Positions 51,413-60,359 of a stretch of 64,000 nt of DNA are shown here, piece after piece. The number at the start of each line of letters is the position of its first letter. Position 1 is the stretch's first letter. The notes beneath the pieces were generated by a model. It ran no database searches, was not told the origin of the DNA, and saw nothing but the letters and a program-made list of their open reading frames with translations. This DNA is from Halotalea alkalilenta (lineage in GTDB: Bacteria; Pseudomonadota; Gammaproteobacteria; Pseudomonadales; Halomonadaceae): assembly GCF_001648175.1 (NCBI RefSeq), contig NZ_CP015243.1:558001-622000 (forward strand), read 5' to 3'. Made by a program: the position numbers and the translations under genes.

Positions 51413-52486
51413 ATGAATATAGAGGAGATCGGTATCTCGGAGCTGCGGCTGCCGGAGGAGTCGAACGAAGGCCCTCTGGCCTTGATTGCGCTGCACGACC
51501 GCTCGGGAAACCGCGGTGTGGGCTGTATCGCGGCGACTCCACTGCGGGTCAAGGAGATGCTACGTGGGTTGTCGGCGGTGATCGAGACGCTCGATGTGTC
51601 TCGCCTCGGCAGCTGGCTCAGTCCACTCAGCGCAGCGGTGGGGCGCCGCTCGGAGCTTGCAGTGATGCTGCCGGGGCTCGATCTTGCGCTCTGCGATCTT
51701 CACGCGCGCCAGCGCGGGACTGCGTTGGGGGTACTGCTCGGCGGCAGTGCCGATGCCAGTTGGCCGGCTTTCGCGCGTTTGCCCTTGAGCCAGGTGGCGC
51801 TGCGCGAGAGCCGGCTGGAGCGGCTATGGTCGCATGGCTTTCGCGCTTTCCTGCTCGAATGCGATACACGGCTCGATATCGATGAAATCGCGCGGCTGCG
51901 TGCCCGCCTCGGTGCCGAGACGCGGCTGGCGATCGATGCGCGCGGTTGCGCGGAGGATGACCTGGCGTCCACCTGCGCGGCACTCGCCGAGCTGGGAGTG
52001 GATTGGCTCGAGCCTCCTCTGGTGGCGAATGACCTTGCCAGGCACGTTGAATTCTCCCGCCGCTCGTCCGTGGCGATCGCCGCTCCCTCGGGTATGGCGG
52101 GTTGGGTCAACTACCTCGCCTTGAGCGAGCGATCGGTGCCGGGGCTCTATCGGCCCAACCTGCTCGGTGGCTGTGGACCGAGTGCGCTGCTCGGCATCGG
52201 GTGCAGAGCAATGGCGGGCGGGAATCGGCTGGTCCCCGTCGCTTTGCCGAGCTGGCTGGGTCTGGCCGCCCAGCTTCACTTCTCCGCGGCGCTCGGGGCG
52301 GTGAAGGCGATCGAGTGCGCAGCAGCGGTAGGGGTGGAGCGACGAGGCCTTGATTGGCGCGCAACGCTTCCGGGGTTGGATGCCAGTGGGCGAGTCAGCC
52401 TGCCCACTGGTCCCGGGCTGGGCCGCGATCCAGGCGGCAATGGAGAGACGAGCCGTGTATGGCACCGGCTCGCGCTTGCGGTCTGA
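51413..52486 (+). CDS. Enolase-superfamily (MR/MLE) protein, probably degenerate active site
   Basis: The 357-aa protein has the mandelate-racemase/muconate-cycloisomerase layout: LDLALCDLHARQRGTALGVLLGG, LAIDARG (first metal Asp) and DWLEPPL (second metal ligand). The KxK base motif is replaced (RAFLLE) and the third metal ligand, usually Glu after a PIAxGE-like strand, reads IAAPSG. It may be a non-catalytic or altered member. ATG 51413 has GGAG 9 nt upstream; GTG 51398 is an alternative. A second family member follows at 53.57 kb. Confidence 0.7.
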   Translation: MNIEEIGISELRLPEESNEGPLALIALHDRSGNRGVGCIAATPLRVKEMLRGLSAVIETLDVSRLGSWLSPLSAAVGRRSELAVMLPGLDLALCDLHARQRGTALGVLLGGSADASWPAFARLPLSQVALRESRLERLWSHGFRAFLLECDTRLDIDEIARLRARLGAETRLAIDARGCAEDDLASTCAALAELGVDWLEPPLVANDLARHVEFSRRSSVAIAAPSGMAGWVNYLALSERSVPGLYRPNLLGGCGPSALLGIGCRAMAGGNRLVPVALPSWLGLAAQLHFSAALGAVKAIECAAAVGVERRGLDWRATLPGLDASGRVSLPTGPGLGRDPGGNGETSRVWHRLALAV

Positions 52487-52526
52487 GTCTTGGCGTTTCA
52501 GGGCGCGTTGACATGCCCTAGCGCAT

Positions 52527-53207
52527 TCAGACCCAGCGACCGGTCCAGACGATCTTGCCGAGCACCGTCAGTGCATCGAGCGAATCCTCAGGCACGGCTA
52601 CGTTCTCGAGACTCGGATCTTCGCACACCAGGGTAAGTCCATTCATCGTGCGCTGGAGGCGTCGGGCGAGCAGCTCGCCTTTGAACTTCACCATATGGAT
52701 GCCAGCGCTGCTGGGCGTGGTGCGGGTAAGGTCGACGAGCACCATGTCGCCACGCTCCAGCAGCGGTTGCATGGCATCTTCCTCGATCACGAACGCGGCC
52801 AATCGCTTGAGCTCGAGATGGCGCAGCGTCAGCTCCTCGCTGGTGACCGGCAGGTGCGCGGGGGACTGGTGGTCGGGGCTGGCGGGGTGCAGCGGTACCA
52901 GTACGTAGTCAGCGCTGGGCTCACGTGTTTCCTGGGGTGGTCGCAGGTAACGCGCGCCTTCTCCGCTGATCAGCCAATCCATCGAGATGCCCGTGCGCTT
53001 GAGCAGCGGCACCAGATTGCGCAGCTTGGGATTGGGCGTCGCCGCGCGCTCGGTCCATCGACCGATGGTGTTGGCATCGACACCGGCGATCTTCGCTGCC
53101 GCCGATTTGGTTTTGAAGTGATCGATCACTATCGCAATGCGTTCGGGGAATCCTGCTGCGATCTCGTCATCAGGCTGACGTTGCTCGGGCTGTTCTGATT
53201 CTGACAT
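52527..53207 (-). CDS. S24-type repressor with a helix-turn-helix and inactive peptidase
   Basis: The 226-aa protein joins a CI-like DNA-binding domain (SAAAKIAGVDANTIGRWTER) to a LexA/CI peptidase fold. The usual GDSMEP reads EDAMQPLLERGDMVLVD, and the usual VKRLQ reads ARRLQ. Both catalytic residues (Ser and Lys) are therefore missing. Self-cleavage after RecA activation should be impossible, so control by ligand or protein contact is more likely. I chose ATG 53207 (MSESEQPEQ) with a GAGGGA upstream; ATG 53258 adds 17 residues. It diverges from the enolase-superfamily gene at 53574. No other phage genes are near. Confidence 0.85.
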   Translation of the reverse strand: MSESEQPEQRQPDDEIAAGFPERIAIVIDHFKTKSAAAKIAGVDANTIGRWTERAATPNPKLRNLVPLLKRTGISMDWLISGEGARYLRPPQETREPSADYVLVPLHPASPDHQSPAHLPVTSEELTLRHLELKRLAAFVIEEDAMQPLLERGDMVLVDLTRTTPSSAGIHMVKFKGELLARRLQRTMNGLTLVCEDPSLENVAVPEDSLDALTVLGKIVWTGRWV

Positions 53208-53573
53208 CAGGGCATCTTCCCTCTGCCTTGGTGTAGTCGTTGGGTCTGAGTTATGCATACAGGTGGAATGTTTGCGTAACCATGTTGAAATCCCTTGGCG
53301 ACATTGGTAGTGTCAACGCTTAAGTTGGTTTATTCTGCATTTGTGGTGGTATATTGCTTCGTCATCCGCCTTTTATGGTGCTTTGGTGAGCGAGATGTCG
53401 TCGGTGATGTCGTCTTCGCCACATCAATGTTCATCTTTCCCAAGGCGCATGGTGCGAACCTGCGAGCGATGAAGGGATGAACGCTCTTGACTCGGCATAT
53501 TACCGGGTCAGGCCGTTTGCGCCCATAGCTCACTGCCGACTGATCAAAGGCTGACTCGTCAATGGAGGCTGCA
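53208..53573. other. Divergent promoter region
   Basis: The 366-bp gap lies between the S24-type repressor and an enolase-superfamily gene. Moderately A/T-rich sequence at 53.27-53.42 kb could hold the promoters (for example TATATT near 53.35 kb). I see no clear operator palindrome and no gene. Confidence 0.35.
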
Positions 53574-54653
53574 TTGAAGATCACCGACATCAATGTCATC
53601 GGCCTGCGCCCCCCTGGTGGAAACGGTGGCACCCGCACTCTGCTCGAGGTCGTCACCGACGAGGGTTTGATCGGCCATGGCTGCGTGGGGTATAGCCCAA
53701 CGTTGACCAGCGCGGTGCTCGAGGAGCTGCAGCCGTTCTATCGCGATGCCAGCGCGCTGGAGGTGCACCTCAGCTGCGAGCGGATGCGCGCTCACTGGGG
53801 CGATTGCCTGACCTTCGCCCGGGTGATCGCGGTGATCGAGCTTGCGCTGTGGGACATCTTCGGCCACGTCGTCGAGCTATCGGTGGGCACGCTGCTCGGC
53901 GGTCATCATCGTCAGCGAGTGACCGGCTGCGCCATTCTCGAGTTTTCCGAGAACGGCCGGCTCGAAGCCCAGATCGAGGCGCTCAAGGCGGCCAACTGCA
54001 AGGCCTTTCGCCTCCACGGTGGCGACTTCGGCCGGCTCGAACCCCGCCATGACGAACGTCTCGTCGGCCGCGCGATGCGCGCCATCGGCGAGGAGCTAAC
54101 CCTACTGGTCGCCGATGGCACAGGTCGCCCTACCGATCTCAAGTGGGCCAAGCGTACCGCGGACATGCTCGACGATCATGGCGTCCAGGCCTTCGAGGTC
54201 CACTTCCCCAGCTGCGACACCGGTTCCTACCGCCAATTGCGCGATTACGCGCGGCTGCCGATCGCTGCGGCCATCGGCCCTCGCGAGCGGGCCGAGGGGC
54301 AGGCGCTGATCGGTGCCCAGGCGGTCGACCTGCTCACCCTCGACAGCAGTCGCTGTGGCGGACTGGGTGCTGCGTTGCGGCTAGGTCGCTGCGCCGAATC
54401 GTTCGGTATCAATCCCAGCCTGCGCGGTGGCCACGACCCCTTCAGCCTCGCCGCCGACCTGCATCTTGCCAGCGCCTTCACCGATAGCGATCTCATCGAC
54501 CTTCCGCTCGCCAGTACCGGCCTCGAATCGATGGTCGTCCCGCACTGGCGCCTCGATGCCAATGGCCAGTTGGAGGTCCCCCAGGGTCCGGGGCTAGGTG
54601 TGCGGCTCGACCAGGATGCGCTGCACGACGGCGTGCTGAACATGATGCACTGA
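53574..54653 (+). CDS. Enolase-superfamily (MR/MLE) protein
   Basis: The 359-aa protein starts KITDINVIGLRPPGGNGGTR, with a lid region, IELALWDIFGHVVELSVGTLLGG, and barrel strands LLVADGTGRPT (first metal Asp) and AFEVHFP (second ligand). The third ligand strand reads PIAAAIGPRE instead of the usual PIAxGE, so metal binding may be incomplete. I chose TTG 53574 because GGAGG (53564-53568) lies 5 nt upstream; the in-frame ATG 53562 overlaps that site. Neighbours are flavin oxidases and a peptide importer. The reaction, perhaps racemisation or dehydration, is unknown. Confidence 0.75.
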   Translation: MKITDINVIGLRPPGGNGGTRTLLEVVTDEGLIGHGCVGYSPTLTSAVLEELQPFYRDASALEVHLSCERMRAHWGDCLTFARVIAVIELALWDIFGHVVELSVGTLLGGHHRQRVTGCAILEFSENGRLEAQIEALKAANCKAFRLHGGDFGRLEPRHDERLVGRAMRAIGEELTLLVADGTGRPTDLKWAKRTADMLDDHGVQAFEVHFPSCDTGSYRQLRDYARLPIAAAIGPRERAEGQALIGAQAVDLLTLDSSRCGGLGAALRLGRCAESFGINPSLRGGHDPFSLAADLHLASAFTDSDLIDLPLASTGLESMVVPHWRLDANGQLEVPQGPGLGVRLDQDALHDGVLNMMH

Positions 54654-54808
54654 GCCTTGCGCATTGAGTCTGGTGCATTGAGCTTGGCGACAAGGCCGAA
54701 TCCCACTTTGTGAGACGATGACGGCCAGGTTCACGAGGCTGCTTGAGTGCGGCGAACGGCGGGTGCTAGAACCCGGGAGACCAATCGTTCACCTCCCATG
54801 GGACGCCC

Positions 54809-56110
54809 ATGTACCCTCGAATCGCTCAGGTCGCCAGTGACTCAGCCCTGCCCAAGCGCGCCGACGCGGTGGTGATCGGCGGCGGCATCGTGGGTGTCAG
54901 CACCGCGTATTTCCTCGCTGAGCGTGGCCTTGCGGTGGTGCTGCTCGACAAGAGCGGCATCGCTCACGAGCAGTCGAGCCGCAACTGGGGGTGGTGTCGG
55001 ACCATGGGGCGGGACGTTGCCGAGATCCCGCTCGCGATCGAGAGCCTCAAGCTGTGGGAAGGCTGGCGCGACACCCTCGAGCACGACACCGGCTTCGTCC
55101 GCAGCGGGATTCTCTACGCTTGCGAGAGCGATGCCGAAACCGAGACGCAAAAAGCGTGGCTCGCCCAGTCCAGCTCGCTCGGCAGTGAAGCGAGACTGCT
55201 CGATCGCGATGCCCTGGCGGCGCTGCTCCCCGGGGGTGTGCCGGCCGGCTGGCGCGCCGGGCTCTGGACCGAGAGTGACGGTCGTGCCGAGCCCGACGTC
55301 GCCTCCGCGGCGATCGCCCAGGGCGCGCGCAAGCTGGGGGTGAAGATCCTCGTTCCCTGCGCGGCCCGTGGGCTCGCGCTCGAAAGCGGCCGGGTACAGG
55401 GTGTGTTCACCGAGCTTGGCCGGATCGACTGCGACACTGTGGTGCTCGCCGGCGGCGCCTGGTCGAGCCTGTTCTGCCGCACGCTCGGCATACGTTTGCC
55501 GCAGCTTCGGGTGCTCGGCTCGGTACTGCGCACCGAGCCTCTCGAAGACGCCCCCGAGTTCGCTATTGCGACCAGCCGCTACGCTTTTCGCAAACGCGCC
55601 GATGGCGGCTATACCATCGCCTTGCGCAATGCCAACGTAGCCCCGCTCTGTCCGGATAGCTTTCGCTACTTCAACGATTTCATACCGCTGGTGCGTGCGC
55701 ACCGTCATGAGTACCGGCTGCGGGTCAACGCCCACAGCCTGGCCGCACTGCGTACGCCCAATCGCTGGGCGGTGGATGCGCCGAGTCCTTTCGAGCGCGA
55801 GCGGCTGCTCGATCCGAGGCCGATCGATGCCTACCCTGAACGTGCGCTGGAGATGATCCGCGCGCAGTTCCCGGCCTTCGCCAAGGCGCGCATCGCCCAG
55901 TACTGGGGTGGCATGATCGACGTTACCCCGGATGCGGTACCGGTGATCGACCGGGTCGCGGCGATACCAGGTTTTCACCTCGCGACCGGCTTTTCCGGCC
56001 ATGGTTTCGGCATTGGGCCCGGCGCGGGACGGTTGATGGCGGACATGGTCTGCGAGGCGCCGCCGCTGGTCGATCCGACGCCCTATCGGCTGGCTCGGTT
56101 CAACGGATGA
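54809..56110 (+). CDS. FAD-dependent oxidoreductase (DAO family), copy A
   Basis: The 433-aa flavoprotein has the FAD motif ADAVVIGGGIVGVSTAYFLAERG and the segment AHEQSSRNWGWCR. A C-terminal PGFHLATGFSGHGFGIGPGAG completes the pattern. It resembles D-amino-acid and opine oxidase-like enzymes and is clearly paralogous to the gene at 57.26 kb. It overlaps the end of the convergent IclR gene by 11 bp. Its start has only a weak ribosome site. Confidence 0.85.
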   Translation: MYPRIAQVASDSALPKRADAVVIGGGIVGVSTAYFLAERGLAVVLLDKSGIAHEQSSRNWGWCRTMGRDVAEIPLAIESLKLWEGWRDTLEHDTGFVRSGILYACESDAETETQKAWLAQSSSLGSEARLLDRDALAALLPGGVPAGWRAGLWTESDGRAEPDVASAAIAQGARKLGVKILVPCAARGLALESGRVQGVFTELGRIDCDTVVLAGGAWSSLFCRTLGIRLPQLRVLGSVLRTEPLEDAPEFAIATSRYAFRKRADGGYTIALRNANVAPLCPDSFRYFNDFIPLVRAHRHEYRLRVNAHSLAALRTPNRWAVDAPSPFERERLLDPRPIDAYPERALEMIRAQFPAFAKARIAQYWGGMIDVTPDAVPVIDRVAAIPGFHLATGFSGHGFGIGPGAGRLMADMVCEAPPLVDPTPYRLARFNG

Positions 56111-56903
56111 AGCGCTGTGGGTCGAGCGCGCGCTGGACGATCAGCGTGGCCTCCGCGTGCATCGCCTTGGCCAGCGTCATCCGGTAGCGGTCGGTCATTC
56201 GCACGTTGGGCAGCGCACAGCTCAGCGCCCCGAGCGGATGGCCTTGCGGATCCAGCAGCGCGACGGCGACGCCGGTGTAGGCGCTGAGACATTGATCGAG
56301 GACCCCGGCGGTGTAGCCGTCGCGCCGTACCGCCTTGATCGCGTCGTTCAGCGGACCGAGCTCGATGCAGTATTCGCGCGCAAGCCGCGGCGCATTTTGA
56401 TTGAGGATGCGCTCACGCTGCCCGGCGGGCAGGTGGGCGAGCAGCGCCACCGAGGCCTGGCCGACGCCGAACAGCACGCGCCCGCCGACCCCTCGGGTGA
56501 AACTGGAGGTGCGATGACAGCCCTCCTGGAGCTCGAGGCAGAGCGCATGGTAGCCGTCCTCGACGAACAAAAAAAAGCGCTCGCCGAAACGCTCGGCCAG
56601 GCGCATCAGCGCTGGCCTGCTGAGTTCGCGAATGCCGCCATCGTTGCCCGCTTGCGCACCGAGCGAAAGCAGCGCATAGCCGAGCCGATAGCCACCTCGC
56701 TGCGGTGCGCGCACGAAGCCGTGGCACTTGAGCGACTTCAGTAGCCGATAGAGCGTCGCCCGGCTTAGCCCTGTGACCTGGATCAGGGTCTCGATGTCCG
56801 CGCCCCGCTCGCCATGCTCGGCGATCGCATTGAGGATCAGGACGCTGCGATCGAGGGTTTGGGTGCCCTGGACCTGTGGCGTGCGGGATTCATCAAGGGG
56901 CAA
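56100..56903 (-). CDS. IclR-family transcriptional regulator
   Basis: The 267-aa regulator has a winged helix (LDRSVLILNAIAEHGERGADIETLIQVTGLSRATLYRLL) and an effector domain (GGRVLFGVGQASVALLAHL, then AIKAVRRDGYTAGV). No ATG lies in frame. I chose TTG 56903 with GGGAGA 9 nt upstream, so the exact start is uncertain. It lies between the two paralogous FAD oxidoreductases and diverges from copy B, which it probably controls together with the transporter behind it. Confidence 0.85.
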   Translation of the reverse strand: MPLDESRTPQVQGTQTLDRSVLILNAIAEHGERGADIETLIQVTGLSRATLYRLLKSLKCHGFVRAPQRGGYRLGYALLSLGAQAGNDGGIRELSRPALMRLAERFGERFFLFVEDGYHALCLELQEGCHRTSSFTRGVGGRVLFGVGQASVALLAHLPAGQRERILNQNAPRLAREYCIELGPLNDAIKAVRRDGYTAGVLDQCLSAYTGVAVALLDPQGHPLGALSCALPNVRMTDRYRMTLAKAMHAEATLIVQRALDPQRFIR

Positions 56904-57254
56904 GGTGACGGTTCTCCCGATGGATGTCGCGGTTCGACGCAAGGAGGAGAGCGCAGGGCATGGCCAGATCGAGCCTGGCGATGGTGATGCTCGGCGCGGT
57001 GGCCGATCTTCCAGCGCATTTTGCAAGATGCATCGGGTCACGCATCGGATGCAAGCCGGCCCGCACGGTCGGGTCGGATTTCCAACTGATTTCCAACGAC
57101 AACGACAACGGAAACAGCGACGCAGACAATGACGACGACGATCGAATCCACTCTTGGTTGCTGTGCCCATTCGCTGCGGCGCGTCACCCGTTGCCGCCCG
57201 CGAGCGGGGGCGAGTGCCGCATGGAACGGCCGTACCGCGGCGGGGGAGGAATAG
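56904..57254. promoter_or_regulatory. Divergent control region with tandem direct repeat
   Basis: The 351-bp gap holds GATTTCCAAC twice with an 11-bp period (57077-57086 and 57088-57097), followed by a short run of AACGAC/GACGAC triplets. An imperfect inverted pair TTGCAAGATGC and GCATCGGATGCAA lies at 57021-57031 and 57042-57054. These are candidate regulator sites. GGGGGAGGA before ATG 57255 is a strong ribosome site. No gene is seen. Confidence 0.35.
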
Positions 57255-58589
57255 ATGCCAGGTCCCAGGGTGACGACGTTTCATGGTGACGAGACCCTCC
57301 CTTCGCATGTCGAGGTGGTGGTGATCGGTGGCGGCATCATCGGGGCGAGTGCGGCGCTCGAGCTTGCCGAGCGGGGCCATTCGGTGGCGCTGTGCGAAAA
57401 AGGCGGTATCGGGCAGGAGCAGTCGAGCCGCAACTGGGGCTGGGTGCGGATTTCGCGGCGCGATCCTCGCGAACTGGCGCTGATGGCCTCCTCGATCGAT
57501 ATCTGGCGCGGGCTCGATGCGCGGCTCGGACGCGCCACCGGCTATACCCGGGCCGGTATCCTGTTCGCTTGCGAGAACGCCGAACGCTACGCCGAGCACC
57601 AGCGCGCCTGCGCTCAGCTGGCGCCGTTCGATGTCGGCGCGAAGATGGTCTCGGGCGGTGAGCTCGATCGGCTGCTGCCAAGCGGCCACCGCATGGCGCT
57701 CGAAGGCGCGCTCTATACCCCAGGCGATGGCCGCGCCGAGCCGCAGTGGGCGGCACCGGCGATCGCCGAGGGTGCGCGCGAGCGCGGTGCGGCGGTGCTC
57801 ACGGAGTGCGCGGTACGCGGCATCGAGCGAACCGCCGGACGAATCGGCGCGGTGGTCACCGAGCGCGGGCGAATCGGCTGCGACGCAGTGGTGCTCGCTG
57901 GAGGCGCTTGGTCCGGCTTGTTCTGCGCATCGCTCGGGCTGCGCTTGCCCCAGCTCAAGGTGATCAATTCGGTGCTGCGAACCGCGCCGCTCGAAGGTGG
58001 GCCAGAGGCTGCGCTTTGGAGCGAGGATTTCGCCCTGCGCCGGCGCGCCGATGGCGGCTATAGCGTTGCTTCTGGCCATGCCAACATCGCCGACATCGTG
58101 CCCGATTCATTGCGCTATGCCCGCGATTTCAGCGCCGCGCTGCGCCAGGAATGGCGCTCGCTCAGCCTGCGCCTGGGCTGGCGGTTTCTCGACGAGCTAC
58201 GCCTGCCCCGGCGCTGGGCGCTCGACGAGGCCAGTCCGTTCGAATACTGCCGCACGCTCGACCCACACCCCTCCAAGCGCCAGCTCGATCGCGCCTTCTC
58301 GCGGCTGGTAGAGGCTTTCCCGCTGTTCGCCCGTGCCCAGGTGGCGCAGCGCTGGGCTGGCTGTATCGACGTCACCCCTGATGCCGTGCCGGTGATCTCG
58401 CCGGTGGACGACGTCCCCGGGCTGCACATCGCCACCGGCTTCTCCGGCCATGGCTTCGGCATCGGGCCCGGTGCCGGGCGCTTGGTCGCCGACCTGGTCG
58501 TCGGTGTGACGCCTTTGGTCGACCCGAGTCCGTTTCGCTTCTCCCGCTTCAGTGACGGCTCCCGCCCGGAGCCCATCGGCGGCTTTTGA
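57255..58589 (+). CDS. FAD-dependent oxidoreductase (DAO family), copy B
   Basis: The 444-aa flavoprotein has VEVVVIGGGIIGASAALELAERG and GQEQSSRNWGWVRISRRD. It ends with GLHIATGFSGHGFGIGPGAG. Its pattern parallels copy A throughout, so the two arose by duplication. It is the first gene of a transcript continuing into a peptide-type binding protein (48 bp later) and two permeases, so its substrate is probably the imported compound. D-amino-acid or N-alkyl amino-acid oxidation is the family expectation. Confidence 0.87.
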   Translation: MPGPRVTTFHGDETLPSHVEVVVIGGGIIGASAALELAERGHSVALCEKGGIGQEQSSRNWGWVRISRRDPRELALMASSIDIWRGLDARLGRATGYTRAGILFACENAERYAEHQRACAQLAPFDVGAKMVSGGELDRLLPSGHRMALEGALYTPGDGRAEPQWAAPAIAEGARERGAAVLTECAVRGIERTAGRIGAVVTERGRIGCDAVVLAGGAWSGLFCASLGLRLPQLKVINSVLRTAPLEGGPEAALWSEDFALRRRADGGYSVASGHANIADIVPDSLRYARDFSAALRQEWRSLSLRLGWRFLDELRLPRRWALDEASPFEYCRTLDPHPSKRQLDRAFSRLVEAFPLFARAQVAQRWAGCIDVTPDAVPVISPVDDVPGLHIATGFSGHGFGIGPGAGRLVADLVVGVTPLVDPSPFRFSRFSDGSRPEPIGGF

Positions 58590-58637
58590 TCCACCCCCAC
58601 GATCCCGCCGGGTCAAGGCCCGGCCCAGGAGTAGAGA

Positions 58638-60317
58638 ATGACCGACCATAACAAGCACAACCAGAATCGCGGTTCGTTCGATCTTTTCACCCATCCGACC
58701 CGGCGCCAGGCGCTCGGTCTTGCGCTCGCCGGCGCTGCCGGAATGATGCTGCCCTGGAGCCGTGGCGGCCAGGTGATGGCGCAAAGCAACCAGCAGCGGG
58801 TGATCATCGCCTTTTCCCAGGAGCCGACGGTGATGAACCCGCTGATGCCCCATATCGAGGTGGACGAGGGTATCCACTGGAACGTGTTCGATCCGCTGTT
58901 CAGGATCGCGCCGGATGGCAATTTCGTCCCGGCGCTTGCAGCCGAGGTGCCGAGCGTCGCCAATGGCGGCATCTCGAGCGATGGCCTGCACTGGCGGATC
59001 AAGCTGCGCGAGGGCGTGACCTGGCATGACGGTACCCCGTTCACCGCGGACGACGTCAAGTTCACCATTGATCTGATCAACAACCCCAGCTTCCGCGCCT
59101 CCCGCCGCCAGGGCCACGAGCTGGTGCGCGACATCGAGGTGATCTCGCCTACCGAGATCAGTTGGAGGATGGAGCGTGGCTATGCCCCCTATGCGGCGCT
59201 GTTGAGCTCGACTTTCATCGTGCCGAAGCATCTGCTCGGCGAGGTGGAGGATCCCAACAGTGCCCCGTTCAACAATGCACCGGTGGGCACCGGCGCCTAC
59301 CAGTGGGATGCGCGCGTGGCCGGCGACCATATCAGCCTCAGGCGCAACCCGGACTACTTCGATACGCCCGCGGTGATCGAGCAGGCGGTGTTCAAGTACG
59401 TGCCCGACCTCAACGTGCTCTACACCCAGTACAAGACCGGCGACATCGATTTCACCGGGCTCCAGGGCATCACCCCGGATCATTACGAGGAAGCCAGGAA
59501 CATCAGCGGGCGTACGCTGCTCGAGCTGCCCGCCGCGTCCGTCGAGTCGGTGGCGCTGAACCTTGGCCGGCCGCAGTTCCAGGACCCCAAAGTGCGCCAG
59601 GCGCTGTACCTGGCGATCGACAAGGCCTCGATCATCGATGCGCTCTATTACGGGCTGCCGACCGCCACCGAGAGCTACATGCCGCAGCAGTCGCGCTACT
59701 ACAACGCCGAGCTGCCCGAGCAGCGCTTCGACATCGACGCCGCCAACCAGCTGCTCGACGAGGCCGGTTGGGAGCGCGGCGGCGATGGCATTCGCGCCAA
59801 GGACGGGGTGCGCCTCTCTTTCACCAACTCGACCACCGCCGGCAACCAGGTGCGCGAGCAGGTGCAGCAGTTCATCCAGCAGACCTGGCGTGAGATCGGC
59901 GTCGAGATGAGCATCTCCAACCTGCCGCCGGCGGTGATGTGGGGCGAGTACTGGACGATGTCGCAGTTCGACAGCGTGGTGGTCGGGATCAACTTCCTCA
60001 CCGGTGCCGACCCTGATGTCAGCGACTATTTCGGCTCCAGGGCGATATCCGCCCAGGGCGGGGCGGGGCAGAACTGCTTCCAGTTCGCCAACGAAGAAGC
60101 CGACCAGCTGCTTGCCGAGGGCGGCGCCAACCAGGACCCCGAGCAGCGCCTGCCGATCTACCTGCGCCTCCAGGAGCTGATCCGCGACGAGCTGCCGATG
60201 CTGCCGCTGTTCCAGTACACCAACCTGCGCGGTCATCGCGAAGGGCTCGAGGGATTCGAAAACAACGTCAACCTGCGCATCGAGTCGTGGAACGTCAAAG
60301 CATGGCGCTGGAGCTGA
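58638..60317 (+). CDS. Peptide-type ABC transporter substrate-binding protein, Tat-like signal
   Basis: The 559-aa SBP_bac_5 protein has an N-terminal tail with TRRQALGLALAGAAGMML, a twin-arginine-like signal, rather than a plain Sec signal. The family signature reads WRIKLREGVTWHDGTPFTADDVKF. AGGAG lies before the ATG. It follows flavin oxidase copy B and precedes two permeases. Confidence 0.88.
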   Translation: MTDHNKHNQNRGSFDLFTHPTRRQALGLALAGAAGMMLPWSRGGQVMAQSNQQRVIIAFSQEPTVMNPLMPHIEVDEGIHWNVFDPLFRIAPDGNFVPALAAEVPSVANGGISSDGLHWRIKLREGVTWHDGTPFTADDVKFTIDLINNPSFRASRRQGHELVRDIEVISPTEISWRMERGYAPYAALLSSTFIVPKHLLGEVEDPNSAPFNNAPVGTGAYQWDARVAGDHISLRRNPDYFDTPAVIEQAVFKYVPDLNVLYTQYKTGDIDFTGLQGITPDHYEEARNISGRTLLELPAASVESVALNLGRPQFQDPKVRQALYLAIDKASIIDALYYGLPTATESYMPQQSRYYNAELPEQRFDIDAANQLLDEAGWERGGDGIRAKDGVRLSFTNSTTAGNQVREQVQQFIQQTWREIGVEMSISNLPPAVMWGEYWTMSQFDSVVVGINFLTGADPDVSDYFGSRAISAQGGAGQNCFQFANEEADQLLAEGGANQDPEQRLPIYLRLQELIRDELPMLPLFQYTNLRGHREGLEGFENNVNLRIESWNVKAWRWS

Positions 60318-60359
60318 GCCTGAACCAGGCCCTCCTCACATTCGCACGGAGCAACCGCC

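Noticed and set aside
53259..53480. Small plus-strand frame upstream of the enolase-superfamily gene
   Set aside because: The translation is hydrophobic but has no ribosome site and lies in a promoter region between divergent genes.
57098..57140. AACGAC/GACGAC triplet run as a CRISPR or satellite array
   Set aside because: It is a short imperfect triplet stretch with no unit-spacer structure; no CRISPR array was seen anywhere in the window.
56904..58079. Upstream extension of the minus-strand IclR frame across FAD oxidoreductase copy B
   Set aside because: The frame stays open only as antisense of the flavoprotein gene. The IclR domain begins shortly after 56903, and a TTG there has a ribosome site.
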